From the NCBI RefSeq assembly GCF_900119795.1, contig NZ_LT634361.1:3209001-3273000 (forward strand): a stretch of DNA of 64,000 nucleotides. Direction: 5' to 3'. This DNA is from Tenacibaculum maritimum NCIMB 2154. GTDB lineage: Bacteria; Bacteroidota; Bacteroidia; Flavobacteriales; Flavobacteriaceae. Shown here in pieces: positions 55,244 through 64,000 of the stretch. The notes below the pieces were generated by a model, which was not told where the DNA came from, ran no database searches, and worked only from the letters and a program-made list of their open reading frames with translations. The position numbers and the translations under genes are program-made. Each line of letters starts with the position of its first letter. Position 1 is the first letter of the stretch.

Positions 55244-58063
55244 ATGCAATACAATCACCAAGAAATAGAAAAGAAATGGCAACAGTTTTGGGCAGATAAC
55301 CAAACTTTTAAAGCCAGCAATACATCGGAAAAACCTAAATACTATGTTTTAGATATGTTTCCTTACCCTTCTGGAGCAGGGCTACACGTTGGACACCCTT
55401 TAGGTTATATTGCAAGTGATATCTATGCCCGTTACAAACGTCATAAAGGATTTAATGTATTGCATCCTCAAGGATATGACTCTTTTGGTTTGCCAGCAGA
55501 GCAATATGCTATTCAAACAGGGCAGCACCCTGCTATCACTACAGAAACAAATATCAAAACTTACCGTCGTCAACTGGATAATATAGGTTTTTCTTTCGAC
55601 TGGTCTAGAGAAGTGAGAACTTCTAATCCGGAATATTACAAATGGACTCAATGGATTTTTATACAACTGTTTAACTCTTGGTATAATAAAGACACTGATA
55701 GAGCCGAAGATATTTCAACCCTAATTTCAACATTCGAGTTAGCAGGAAATGCAAATGTAAACGCTGTTTCAGATGAAAATACAACTTGCTTTTCTTCAAA
55801 TGATTGGAAAACTTTTTCAGCTACAAAACAGCAAGAGATTTTATTACAATATCGTTTAACCTTTTTATCTGATACAGAGGTTAACTGGTGCCCTGCATTA
55901 GGTACCGTTTTGGCAAATGATGAAATTATAAACGGACTTTCTGAGCGAGGATCACACCCTGTTATTCGTAAGAAAATGACTCAGTGGTCAATGCGTATTT
56001 CTGCTTATGCCCAACGTTTGTTAGATGGTTTGCAAAAAATTGATTGGCCTCAACCTTTAAAGGACTCTCAAACCAACTGGATTGGCCGCTCTCAAGGAGC
56101 AATGGTCTCTTTCAATATCAATGGTCATGATGACAAAATTGATGTATTTACAACACGACCTGACACTATTTACGGAGTTTCTTTTATGACTCTTGCTCCT
56201 GAGCATAAATTGGTTAGCCAAATTACAACTGCTGAGCAAAAAGAAGCCGTTAATGCTTATATAACAGCAACAGCCAAACGTTCTGAAAGAGATAGAATGG
56301 CTGATGTTAAAACTATTTCTGGAGTTTTCACAGGAGCGTACGCGCTACATCCTTTTACAGGAAAACAAGTTCCTATTTGGATTGGTGATTACGTATTAGC
56401 TAGCTATGGAACTGGAGCTGTTATGGCTGTTCCTTGCGGAGATCAACGTGACTATGATTTTGCAAAGCACTTTGGATTAGAAATTCCTAATATTTTTGAA
56501 AATGTAGCTATCTCTGAAGGGGCGCATACTGATAAAGAAGGCACTAAAATAGCTAATTCTGACTTCTTAAATGGCCTATCTTATAAAAAAGCTATGAAAT
56601 TAGCTATCTATGAAATAGAACAACGTGGCTTTGGGTTTGGAAAAATTAATTACCGTTTACGTGACGCCGTATTTAGCCGCCAACGATACTGGGGAGAGCC
56701 TTTCCCTGTGTATTATAAAGAAGGAATGCCTCAAGTAATTGCTTCCAAATATTTACCGATCGTGCTTCCAGAAGTTGAAAAATATTTACCTACAGAAGAC
56801 GGAAAACCTCCTTTAGGAAATGCAACTGCTTGGGCATGGGATACCACTACGAATACAGTTGTTGAAAATAATAAAATTAATCATAAAACTATATTCCCTC
56901 TAGAATTAAACACCATGCCTGGATGGGCAGGAAGCTCTTGGTATTTCAATCGCTATATGGATGCTAACAATCAAGATAGCTTTGTTAGCAAAGAAGCGGT
57001 TGACTATTGGAAAGAGGTTGATTTATATATAGGTGGCTCTGAGCATGCCACAGGGCACTTACTATATGCCCGCTTTTGGCAAAAATTCTTATTTGACAAA
57101 GGGCTATTACCTACAGATGAATTTGCAAAAAAACTAATTAACCAAGGTATGATTTTAGGAACCTCTGCTTTTGTTTATAGAGTAGAAGGAACCAATACTT
57201 TTGTTTCTAAAGGACTAATTGCCCAAAAGAAGGTACAACCAATACATGCTGATGTTTCTCTAGTAAATTCTTCAGATGAATTGGATATAGAAGGCTTTAA
57301 AAACCACCCTTTAAACATCGATTTTAAAAATGCAACGTTTATCTTAGAAGAGGGTAAATATATAGTTGGAAGAGAGGTTGAAAAGATGTCTAAATCAAAA
57401 TACAATGTAGTCAATCCTGATTTGATTTGCGAAGAGTATGGTGCTGATGCTTTGCGTTTATTTGAAATGTTTTTAGGTCCACTAGAACAAACAAAACCTT
57501 GGAAGACTTCAGGAATATCAGGAGTATCTTCTTTCTTAAAAAAATTATGGAAGCTTTATGTTGGCTCAGAAGGGATTACTGTTTCCGATGCTGAACCAAC
57601 TAAAGAAGAACTAAAAACATTGCATAAAACAATAAAAAAAGTAGAAGACGATATTGAAAACTTCTCGTTTAATACTTCTGTTTCTACCTTTATGATTGCA
57701 GTAAATGAGCTAACTGCTCAAAAATGTAATAAAAGAGCTATCTTAGAACCTCTTTTAGTATTAATTTCACCATATGCACCACATATAGCAGAAGAGCTAT
57801 GGAATCAATTAGGACATAATACTTCAATAGCTACTGTACGCTTTCCTAAGTTTGAGGCTTCTTATTTGGTAGAGAGCGCTAAAAACTATCCTATTTCTTT
57901 CAATGGAAAGACACGTTTTACCTTAGAGTTACCTTTAGATTTAAATAAGGAAGAAATTGAAAAAATTGTTATGGCAGATGAGCGAACATTATCACAGTTA
58001 CAAGGAAGGACTCCTAAGAAAGTAATTGTAGTTCCTGGAAAAATTATCAATATTGTAGGATAA
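55244..58063 (+). CDS. leuS: Leucyl-tRNA synthetase
   Basis: From ATG 55244 the product is 939 residues. The HIGH motif is in PYPSGAGLHVGHPLGY, the editing domain carries TTRPDTIYGVSFM, and the KMSKS signature lies in REVEKMSKSKYNVVNP. It charges tRNA-Leu and edits misloaded amino acids. It contains insertions (for example AEDISTLISTFELAGNANVN and the HADVSLVNSSDELDIEGF region) that are usual in Bacteroidota LeuRS. It is a single gene with its own promoter and terminator. Confidence 0.97.
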   Translation: MQYNHQEIEKKWQQFWADNQTFKASNTSEKPKYYVLDMFPYPSGAGLHVGHPLGYIASDIYARYKRHKGFNVLHPQGYDSFGLPAEQYAIQTGQHPAITTETNIKTYRRQLDNIGFSFDWSREVRTSNPEYYKWTQWIFIQLFNSWYNKDTDRAEDISTLISTFELAGNANVNAVSDENTTCFSSNDWKTFSATKQQEILLQYRLTFLSDTEVNWCPALGTVLANDEIINGLSERGSHPVIRKKMTQWSMRISAYAQRLLDGLQKIDWPQPLKDSQTNWIGRSQGAMVSFNINGHDDKIDVFTTRPDTIYGVSFMTLAPEHKLVSQITTAEQKEAVNAYITATAKRSERDRMADVKTISGVFTGAYALHPFTGKQVPIWIGDYVLASYGTGAVMAVPCGDQRDYDFAKHFGLEIPNIFENVAISEGAHTDKEGTKIANSDFLNGLSYKKAMKLAIYEIEQRGFGFGKINYRLRDAVFSRQRYWGEPFPVYYKEGMPQVIASKYLPIVLPEVEKYLPTEDGKPPLGNATAWAWDTTTNTVVENNKINHKTIFPLELNTMPGWAGSSWYFNRYMDANNQDSFVSKEAVDYWKEVDLYIGGSEHATGHLLYARFWQKFLFDKGLLPTDEFAKKLINQGMILGTSAFVYRVEGTNTFVSKGLIAQKKVQPIHADVSLVNSSDELDIEGFKNHPLNIDFKNATFILEEGKYIVGREVEKMSKSKYNVVNPDLICEEYGADALRLFEMFLGPLEQTKPWKTSGISGVSSFLKKLWKLYVGSEGITVSDAEPTKEELKTLHKTIKKVEDDIENFSFNTSVSTFMIAVNELTAQKCNKRAILEPLLVLISPYAPHIAEELWNQLGHNTSIATVRFPKFEASYLVESAKNYPISFNGKTRFTLELPLDLNKEEIEKIVMADERTLSQLQGRTPKKVIVVPGKIINIVG

Positions 58064-58086
58064 GTTTATGTATCTCTATGCATTTT

Positions 58087-58121
58087 AAAAGCTCCTTTGT
58101 TTAAAAATCAAAGGAGCTTTT
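58087..58121 (+). terminator. Terminator of leuS
   Basis: Arms AAAAGCTCCTTTG / CAAAGGAGCTTTT (58087-58099, 58109-58121), 23 nt past the stop codon, ending in a U-run. Confidence 0.9.
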
Positions 58122-58168
58122 TTACATGGAGAATTAAAAATATTCTCAAATTTGCAATAAAAAAAATT

Positions 58169-59125
58169 ATGACTAAATCATTTTTTAACAGGTCTTGGTT
58201 ATTTCTAGTAATTCCTGTTGGTTTTATCCTTTTTGTAATTGCTCCTGAAATTCAAAAAAAATATAATGATTACAAAGAACATCAAATAACACTTCGAAAT
58301 AACATTTATACATTAGATTCTTTAAAACAGCTAAAAAAAACAAACACTAAAGACAATCATTTAATTAAAAAATTAGAAATCACTATCCCTATCCACACAA
58401 AGGTTTACAGAAGACAAAAATTTCTGTATTATAAAACAGGAGGTTTATTAATTATTTTAATCCTTATGGGTATTTATATAATAGGGCTTTGCCACAGTTC
58501 TAATAAAAAGAAAGCAACTAAAAGCAAAAGGATCAATTTTAATTTTGAAAACCCAGAGAAAGATAGAATCGCTCAGCAAATTTCATGGAACTCTTTAGAA
58601 AGTAGCAGTAGTAATTTTAAAAGTGAAATTTTAAAAAAGACGAAAAATGGATACCAGATAATGGCCAGTCCAGTTATAAAAGTATTTGCTTGGAGCTTCT
58701 TTTTAATCGGGGGAAACTACCTTCTTTTCTCAATCGTTCAACACTATGAATCACTCTGTTCTTCATTTTCTTTTATACAAATAGGTAAATTATTCTTTAC
58801 TTCTGGAGGTCCTTTTTTACTCACAGGAATCTTCCTTATAGCCTTATCTTTACCCAAGGTTTATATCAACACCTTTAAAAAAGACATTACTTTTTTTAAT
58901 AAGAAAATTTTATTTCAGGAAATATACGCACTACAAATTATAGAAAAATTCTCTAAAAGCAAGCGCTCTTCAAATAGTTATCCTTCTTATGAATTAAATA
59001 TAATTACTAAAAACGGTAATAGGTATAATTTACTAAATCATGGAGATAAAACTCACCTTTTAAGCGACATGGTAAAAATAAGCAAAGTTCTAAAAGTTCC
59101 TATTTGGAATAAAATCATCTCATGA
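58169..59125 (+). CDS. Membrane protein of unknown function
   Basis: From ATG 58169 the product is 318 residues. An upstream in-frame ATG (58097) lies inside the leuS terminator and is unlikely to be used. It has about four membrane helices (SWLFLVIPVGFILFVIAP, TGGLLIILILMGIYIIGLC, VFAWSFFLIGGNYLLFSIV, SGGPFLLTGIFLIALSL), a basic Lys-rich loop (SNKKKATKSKRINF), and a hydrophilic C-terminus that could be a PH-like domain. I do not recognise the family. No neighbouring genes suggest its job. Confidence 0.75.
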   Translation: MTKSFFNRSWLFLVIPVGFILFVIAPEIQKKYNDYKEHQITLRNNIYTLDSLKQLKKTNTKDNHLIKKLEITIPIHTKVYRRQKFLYYKTGGLLIILILMGIYIIGLCHSSNKKKATKSKRINFNFENPEKDRIAQQISWNSLESSSSNFKSEILKKTKNGYQIMASPVIKVFAWSFFLIGGNYLLFSIVQHYESLCSSFSFIQIGKLFFTSGGPFLLTGIFLIALSLPKVYINTFKKDITFFNKKILFQEIYALQIIEKFSKSKRSSNSYPSYELNIITKNGNRYNLLNHGDKTHLLSDMVKISKVLKVPIWNKIIS

Positions 59126-59177
59126 TTTGTATTCAGTAAACTTTTAGTAATTTACGCCCCAATTATAAAGCTCTTAA

Positions 59178-60374
59178 GTGAAGATTTTATCCTGTAATAA
59201 CAATACCCCTAATGCTCGTTATTTTTTATCAATAAACGAAATTCCAAATGATCTTTGGGAAAAACTTCAATGCACTAATAACAACTACTTTAATCCCTTA
59301 TATTTAAGCGCACTAGAAGTAAACAATCCACAAATTTCATTTTCCTATATTGTTCTACTAGACATTCATCAAAATCCAATAGCCTTTGCAAGCATACAAA
59401 TCCTTGATTTTTATCTAGATAATGTTCAAAACAAAGTATTATCAGCTGTAGAAAAAATAAAATCTATTGGGCATAAATTAGGAGTTATCTCTACAGAAAA
59501 ACCTCTTAAAATAGTAACTTGTGGAAATACCTTTGTAAGTGGAGAACATGGAGTTTTTATTAAAGAGCATGAAAACAAAAAAGAAGTTATAAAAGATTTA
59601 GCAAGAGCTATTACAAACTTTCCAAACTCTAAAAAAGATCTTAAGAATAAGGTTGATGCTTATATGTTGAAAGACTTCATACAAGAATCACTTTTTATTA
59701 CTGATGAACTTCATGGTTTACAGTACTACTCTTTCAATGTAGAGCCTAATATGGTGCTCTATTTGGATGAAAAATGGAATGATTTTCATGATTATCTAGC
59801 AGTATTAAAAACAAAATTCCGAGTAAAAGCAAAAAAAGCTTTTAAGCAAAGTATCGATTTAGATACTAAAATTATTACAGAAGATAATATTGATCTTTTC
59901 TTGCCTAAAATGGAAGAGCTTTATAAAAAAGTTTCTACCAAAGCAAACTTTAATCTGAATGATTTCAATATAAACACCTATAAAGCACTCAAGCAAAATT
60001 TAAAAGAAGCTTATATATTACAAGCCTATTATTTACAAGATAAAATGGTAGGTTTTTTATCAGGTATGATAAATCAAAATGCATTGGACGCTCATTTTGT
60101 AGGAATAGACTACGAACTAAATAAAACATATGCTATTTACCAACGTATGTTATACGACTATATAGGAATCGCTATTAAAAACAAATTAAGCATTATTAAT
60201 TTTGGACGTACCGCAAGCGAAATTAAAAGTTCTATTGGAGCTGTACCACAAGATTTAACTATTTATTTACGCCATAAAAAATCAATTCCAAACCGAATTC
60301 TCAGCTTGTTTTTAAAACGAATTCAACCTACTGAATTTAAGCAAATGCATCCTTTTAAATCAAAAAATTCATAA
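59178..60374 (+). CDS. GNAT/FemAB-like acyltransferase-fold protein
   Basis: The 398-residue protein begins at a GTG codon. Its N-terminal half (NARYFLSINEIPNDLWEKLQ) and C-terminal part (QAYYLQDKMVGFLSGMINQNALDAHFVGIDYELNKTYAIYQRMLYDY, NFGRTASEIKSSIGAVPQDLTIYLRH) resemble the peptidoglycan-aminoacyl (FemAB) and GNAT-related family found in Flavobacteriia. It may transfer an aminoacyl or acyl group to a lipid or cell-wall substrate; the substrate is unknown. It is followed by tesB after 16 nt on the same strand. Confidence 0.72.
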   Translation: MKILSCNNNTPNARYFLSINEIPNDLWEKLQCTNNNYFNPLYLSALEVNNPQISFSYIVLLDIHQNPIAFASIQILDFYLDNVQNKVLSAVEKIKSIGHKLGVISTEKPLKIVTCGNTFVSGEHGVFIKEHENKKEVIKDLARAITNFPNSKKDLKNKVDAYMLKDFIQESLFITDELHGLQYYSFNVEPNMVLYLDEKWNDFHDYLAVLKTKFRVKAKKAFKQSIDLDTKIITEDNIDLFLPKMEELYKKVSTKANFNLNDFNINTYKALKQNLKEAYILQAYYLQDKMVGFLSGMINQNALDAHFVGIDYELNKTYAIYQRMLYDYIGIAIKNKLSIINFGRTASEIKSSIGAVPQDLTIYLRHKKSIPNRILSLFLKRIQPTEFKQMHPFKSKNS

Positions 60375-60390
60375 AAAATTACCTGTAAAG

Positions 60391-61257
60391 ATGAAAAACG
60401 CACAAGAATTACTAGAAATCCTTACATTGAAAGATTTAGGAAACAATGATTTTGAAGGTACTAGTAAAGACATTGGAAGCCCTAATGTTTTTGGAGGACA
60501 AGTACTAGCACAATCATTAAACGCAGCTTATAGAACAGTTTCTGAAAGCCGCTTTCTACACTCATTACACTCTTATTTTTTAGAAGCAGGAAATTTAGAA
60601 CTACCTATCACTTATCATGTGCAACGAATTAGGGATGGTGGTAGCTTTTCTACACGTAGGGTAACTGCCTCTCAAAATGGGAAAACCATTTTTATTTTAG
60701 CTTGCTCTTTTCATAAGGTAGAAAAAGGGTATGAGCATCAAATGCCCATCAAAAAAGAGATAAAACAACCTGAAGAATTATTAAGTTGGACAGATATTTT
60801 AGATCAATTTGGCGCCTTTTTACCTAAAAAACTAAAAGCTTTTTTAAGTATTGAGCGCCCTATTGAATTCAAACCTACCGAAGTACCTAACCCGTTAGAA
60901 GTTAAAAACCTCCCTCCCGTTTTAGATGTATGGTTCAAATTAAAAGGAGCCACCACTAATTTAAGTTTACCTATAAAGCAACAAATACTAACCTACCTCT
61001 CCGATTATAATATCTTAACAGCTTGCTTGAATCCAAATGCTAGCGAAGCTAATTTTGGAAATACGCAAATGGCCAGCTTAGATCATTCAATGTGGTTTTA
61101 TAGAGATTTTGATTTTAATGATTGGATGCTTTTTTCTATAGAAAGCCCTAACTCCTTTGGTGCACGTGGCTTTGCTTGTGGAAATATTTATACAAGAGAT
61201 GGGAAATTAATAGCCTCTGTTGCTCAAGAAGGTTTAATGCGTCCTATGAAAAAATAG
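60391..61257 (+). CDS. tesB: Acyl-CoA thioesterase II
   Basis: The 288-residue protein is a double-hotdog thioesterase of TesB type: SPNVFGGQVLAQSLNAAYRTV, LHSLHSYFLEAG, GGSFSTRRVTASQNGKTIFIL, and the active-site region MASLDHSMWFYRDFD. It hydrolyses fatty acyl-CoA esters in the cytoplasm. It follows the GNAT-like gene by 16 nt and may be co-transcribed. Confidence 0.93.
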   Translation: MKNAQELLEILTLKDLGNNDFEGTSKDIGSPNVFGGQVLAQSLNAAYRTVSESRFLHSLHSYFLEAGNLELPITYHVQRIRDGGSFSTRRVTASQNGKTIFILACSFHKVEKGYEHQMPIKKEIKQPEELLSWTDILDQFGAFLPKKLKAFLSIERPIEFKPTEVPNPLEVKNLPPVLDVWFKLKGATTNLSLPIKQQILTYLSDYNILTACLNPNASEANFGNTQMASLDHSMWFYRDFDFNDWMLFSIESPNSFGARGFACGNIYTRDGKLIASVAQEGLMRPMKK

Positions 61258-61309
61258 TCCTTAACAACATCCTCTAAATTTCTTATGCTACTTTCTTATA
61301 ATGAAAACC

Positions 61310-62758
61310 CTATTCACTCCCTGTAAACTTAACATTATCAATACGGAAAGTAGTTGTAACTGTTCCATCTCCTCCTAAATATCTAAACGCTAAATGAATA
61401 TTTCCAGACAAACAAGAAACATCAACACTACCTGAATTGGTGAAATTCGTTTGATATCCTGATACTGGACCATCTGCTAGTTTCGCATCTTCTATATGCA
61501 ACCACGTTGCACTTTCTATATCTCCTGTGAAATCAGCAGCAACCCATATTGACAAAGCTTCTCCATTATTGTATCCTGTTAAGGTGTCAAAAGATAGAGA
61601 CTCATTAATCGAAGCGTCTAAATTAATTGGAGGACTTACCAACCACACTTCCATTGGGTTTTCTCCTGACCTGAAAGCGCCTAATTGTACTGAGTTATTC
61701 CCATTACTTTTATTCAACGCAAATAAATTATCCCCTCCATTCACATTGACATTTCTCCATCCTTCTACTTCTAAATCAGTTATTGAGTTCCTGTTTTCAA
61801 AATTTTCTTCATATATAACAATCCCTGTATTTGTACCCTCCGAATCACAAGCCAAAACAGTAGGATCGCATCTATTCAACTCAACAAAATCTAAATCAGA
61901 AGGCGTATTAACTAATAGCACAAAAAAATCAGCACCAAAATCCTTTGATAAGACAGCATTAATTTTACCACTTTTACTAGGCAATCTATTAGATTTAAAA
62001 CTAGCAAAAGTACTTGTTTGCAAAAAGATAGAGTTCCCTGTTTCACATTCTAATAAAGCCCTAAATCCATCATACTGATCATTTACTTCTCCCGAAAAAG
62101 TTTTTCCTAGTTGCTGCTTTTCAAATTGAATCCCTTCTAAAGAAACAAAAGTATTTATATATTTTTCTTCTATTTGCCTTAATCGAATGGTCGTTGGCTT
62201 TATAGCTTCTACAACAGATGATCTCACTATATAATCTCGATAAGATGTAGAAGGAATCGCTTCTAATCTTCCCATATAATTTAAAAGCCCCAATGTAAAC
62301 TTTCCTGGAATGGCATTGGTAGGGTTGATACTATTTAAAGGCTGACCATCATCATAAGTTACTGTTAGCCCATCCAATTTGAGATACACTTTTCTACCAA
62401 CTTCATATACCTGATTTAAAGAACTACTATTAACTCGAACCTCAAGACCTGCATTAGGATTCGTTGGACGATCTTGTATTATCAGCTTTTTATAAAAATT
62501 ACCTTCACTATCATTAGAAATAACATAGCCTATAACATATGTTGGTTCTTTCCTAATCGGATAAGTGTATGTTAACTTCCCATTTGCTCTAAACTCCTGC
62601 ATTAAATCTTTCTGAACTTTATGGATGGTCAACTCTGTATGAATCTCAGGTTCTTTTATTACAATATCCGGTATCGTAAAACTATGCTCTATGCAAGAGA
62701 GCAAAAAATTACTTATTACTAATAAAACACAAATGCCTTTAATTTTAATTATTTTCAT
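61310..62758 (-). CDS. DUF5689-family lipoprotein with C-terminal jelly-roll-like domain
   Basis: The 482-residue protein has a lipobox (SNFLLSC, Cys22). Its N-terminal half fits the DUF5689 family (GYVISNDSEGNFYKKLIIQD, VYEVGRKVYLKLDGL). The C-terminal part (EENFENRNSITDLEVEGW to FRIDNVKFTG) resembles a choice-of-anchor J/carbohydrate-binding jelly roll. These proteins are encoded with TonB receptors and are thought to sit on the surface with them; the ligand is unknown. The receptor gene is directly upstream (43 nt gap). Confidence 0.85.
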   Translation of the reverse strand: MKIIKIKGICVLLVISNFLLSCIEHSFTIPDIVIKEPEIHTELTIHKVQKDLMQEFRANGKLTYTYPIRKEPTYVIGYVISNDSEGNFYKKLIIQDRPTNPNAGLEVRVNSSSLNQVYEVGRKVYLKLDGLTVTYDDGQPLNSINPTNAIPGKFTLGLLNYMGRLEAIPSTSYRDYIVRSSVVEAIKPTTIRLRQIEEKYINTFVSLEGIQFEKQQLGKTFSGEVNDQYDGFRALLECETGNSIFLQTSTFASFKSNRLPSKSGKINAVLSKDFGADFFVLLVNTPSDLDFVELNRCDPTVLACDSEGTNTGIVIYEENFENRNSITDLEVEGWRNVNVNGGDNLFALNKSNGNNSVQLGAFRSGENPMEVWLVSPPINLDASINESLSFDTLTGYNNGEALSIWVAADFTGDIESATWLHIEDAKLADGPVSGYQTNFTNSGSVDVSCLSGNIHLAFRYLGGDGTVTTTFRIDNVKFTGSE

Positions 62759-62801
62759 CTTTCTCTTTTTTTATTTTTTACAATTTCATCAAATAACAAG
62801 T

Positions 62802-64000
62802 TCAAAATGAATACGTAAGATTAACAAAATAAGTTGCCCCTCTCCCATACCAATATTGATTCCCGAAGATTGGATTTTTCAATGCTTTATCTTCTTTCAA
62901 ACCTCTATAATCAGCATTTCTACGCTGCTCATAACCTCCTGTTTTATATATTGTATCTAATACATTATTAACACTTACAAAAAGCCCTATATATCGATTT
63001 TCTCCTACTCTCCATGATTTTCCTCCTATCACATTTATTATTAAATAATCACTAAATCGCTCTTGTTCGAGTAATTTTTTTGCTTCTACCGGTTCATAAT
63101 CATTAAAAGGCAAACCATCTACTGGATCTAAAGAAAAGATAGCAGTTCTAGCTAATGGAGCAATAGCAACATAAGCGTTACTAAAATAATTGGCTGTACT
63201 TCCTACGAACCAATATGCTGGATCTTTATATTCAAACCCTATAGAATATGCACTATGAGGACCTCCTGCCAACCTATAATTTTTTAAAAATGAAACTCCT
63301 TCAAATTGCCTTTTCCCATCATAATAAAGGTATAAATCAGGATTACTATCATAAAAATATTGCCCTATTCCTACAACTCCTTTTATATTAACTGTTGGCA
63401 TTATATTCAACTCAACACCTAACTCCAAACCTATATTCTTTTTATCAATTCCTACCAATGCTTCCTTAGAAAACGAGCGTCCATTTACATAATAAAATGA
63501 AACTTCACTCATGTCTTTTATATGAGTATAATATCCTGTTAACTTTCCACTAACTATAGGAGTTCTCAAGATATAACTAATATCAGCACTTAATTTTTTC
63601 TCTTCCGTAACATTGGGTATCACTTCATTACTCTCTCTGATATTTATAAAAGTATTTTGAACATTTGGGGCTTCAACCATATACCCCCCATTAAGCTCCA
63701 ACAAATGCCTTCCATTTACTTTATAAGTTACACCTGCTTTCCCTTTTACACCTGTAAAGCTTAATGAACTACTATTTCCTAATGAGGAGTTGGGGTACTT
63801 TCCATTCTTATACATCCCTTTTCGCTGATATGTTGTTTTTAACATATTTGCTGCTATATAAAAATCTATTTTTTTATAATTGAACTGTGCCTGTATAAAC
63901 CCATCAATAGTATTTGCATAAAGCTGATAATTATACTTAAACCGATTTCCTCTTGCTACAACTCTATTAGGAGTTAGGTTATTTACTTGCTTACTTTCAT
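62802..64000 (-). CDS. TonB-dependent receptor, partial (N-terminus outside the window)
   Basis: The reading frame stays open to the right edge of the window, so the Met at 63845 is internal and the N-terminal plug lies beyond 64000. The visible 399 residues are the last barrel strands: GKYPNSSLGNSSSLSFTGVKGK, YKVNGRHLLELNGGYMVEAP, then TVNIKGVVGIGQYF and the final ATYFVNLTYSF. It precedes the DUF5689 lipoprotein gene by 43 nt, so the two form a receptor/lipoprotein pair. The ligand is unknown. Confidence 0.88.
   Translation of the reverse strand, partial: ESKQVNNLTPNRVVARGNRFKYNYQLYANTIDGFIQAQFNYKKIDFYIAANMLKTTYQRKGMYKNGKYPNSSLGNSSSLSFTGVKGKAGVTYKVNGRHLLELNGGYMVEAPNVQNTFINIRESNEVIPNVTEEKKLSADISYILRTPIVSGKLTGYYTHIKDMSEVSFYYVNGRSFSKEALVGIDKKNIGLELGVELNIMPTVNIKGVVGIGQYFYDSNPDLYLYYDGKRQFEGVSFLKNYRLAGGPHSAYSIGFEYKDPAYWFVGSTANYFSNAYVAIAPLARTAIFSLDPVDGLPFNDYEPVEAKKLLEQERFSDYLIINVIGGKSWRVGENRYIGLFVSVNNVLDTIYKTGGYEQRRNADYRGLKEDKALKNPIFGNQYWYGRGATYFVNLTYSF

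Noticed and set aside
58097..58168. Upstream start of the membrane protein after leuS
   Set aside because: It lies inside the leuS terminator hairpin.
63843..63845. Met at 63845 as the start of the last receptor
   Set aside because: The reading frame stays open to the window edge and continues barrel-like sequence, so this Met is internal.

Overview
This is an AT-rich window from a member of the Flavobacteriaceae (Bacteroidota); gene content and style resemble Tenacibaculum or Polaribacter, but I did no database search. The evidence is: many TonB-dependent receptors with carboxypeptidase-like N-terminal domains; SPII lipoproteins with Bacteroidota-only domains (DUF4249, DUF4271, DUF4296, DUF5689); an OmpA protein with TSP3 repeats; atpD-atpC standing apart from the other F1Fo genes; a FecI/FecR/STN-receptor cassette; and Bacteroidota -7 promoter boxes (TAnnTTTG), some with a TTTG about 19-20 bp upstream. 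I recognise no tRNA, rRNA, CRISPR array, IS element or transposase.

Layout. 1-5.1 kb: partial ArsC/Spx-like gene, DinB-like protein, PLP trans-sulfuration enzyme, a small Cys-motif protein under a Fur-type palindrome, recJ, OsmC, AhpD-like protein. 5.2-13.1 kb: atpC/atpD, OmpA-TSP3, kbl, and a UvrD/RecB-like helicase-nuclease. 13.2-20.2 kb: a Mn/Zn-type ABC uptake operon (DtxR/MntR regulator, binding lipoprotein, ATPase, two permeases with extra C-terminal winged-helix-like tails), divergent from a TonB receptor whose promoter carries a DtxR-like palindrome. 20.6-25.5 kb: a TonB receptor and an internally duplicated beta-helix lipoprotein. 25.7-32.1 kb: ECF sigma/FecR/STN-TonB receptor/DUF4249 operon, divergent from a small barrel protein and a lipoprotein. 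32.2-35.8 kb: sdhCAB. 36.1-38.7 kb: an Hcp (TssD)-metalloprotease fusion followed directly by a lipoprotein, read here as a type VI secretion effector/immunity pair. 39.2-46.8 kb: hemD, DUF4271, a GT2-pyrC-DUF4296 operon, an epimerase, a lipoprotein, tyrS. 46.8-55.1 kb: a metal-handling island with two small Cys-rich proteins, a MbnP-like lipoprotein, a di-haem MbnH/MauG-like peroxidase, an outer-membrane protein with a CDACGCG motif, a TonB receptor, a PepSY membrane protein and a DUF2911 protein. 55.2-64 kb: leuS, an unknown membrane protein, a GNAT/FemAB-like protein, tesB, a DUF5689 lipoprotein and a truncated TonB receptor.

How the genes work together. Much of the window concerns moving metals and nutrients across the outer membrane, with at least three regulatory schemes visible: DtxR-type repression, sigma/anti-sigma surface signalling, and a probable Fur-family operator. 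The two most unusual parts are the Hcp-metzincin effector with its candidate immunity lipoprotein, and the MbnP/MbnH-like island, which recalls the copper-peptide (methanobactin) uptake trio. A diverged intergenic repeat occurs in inverted orientation next to both (35.9 kb and 48.5 kb), and one copy lacks a complete internal hairpin.
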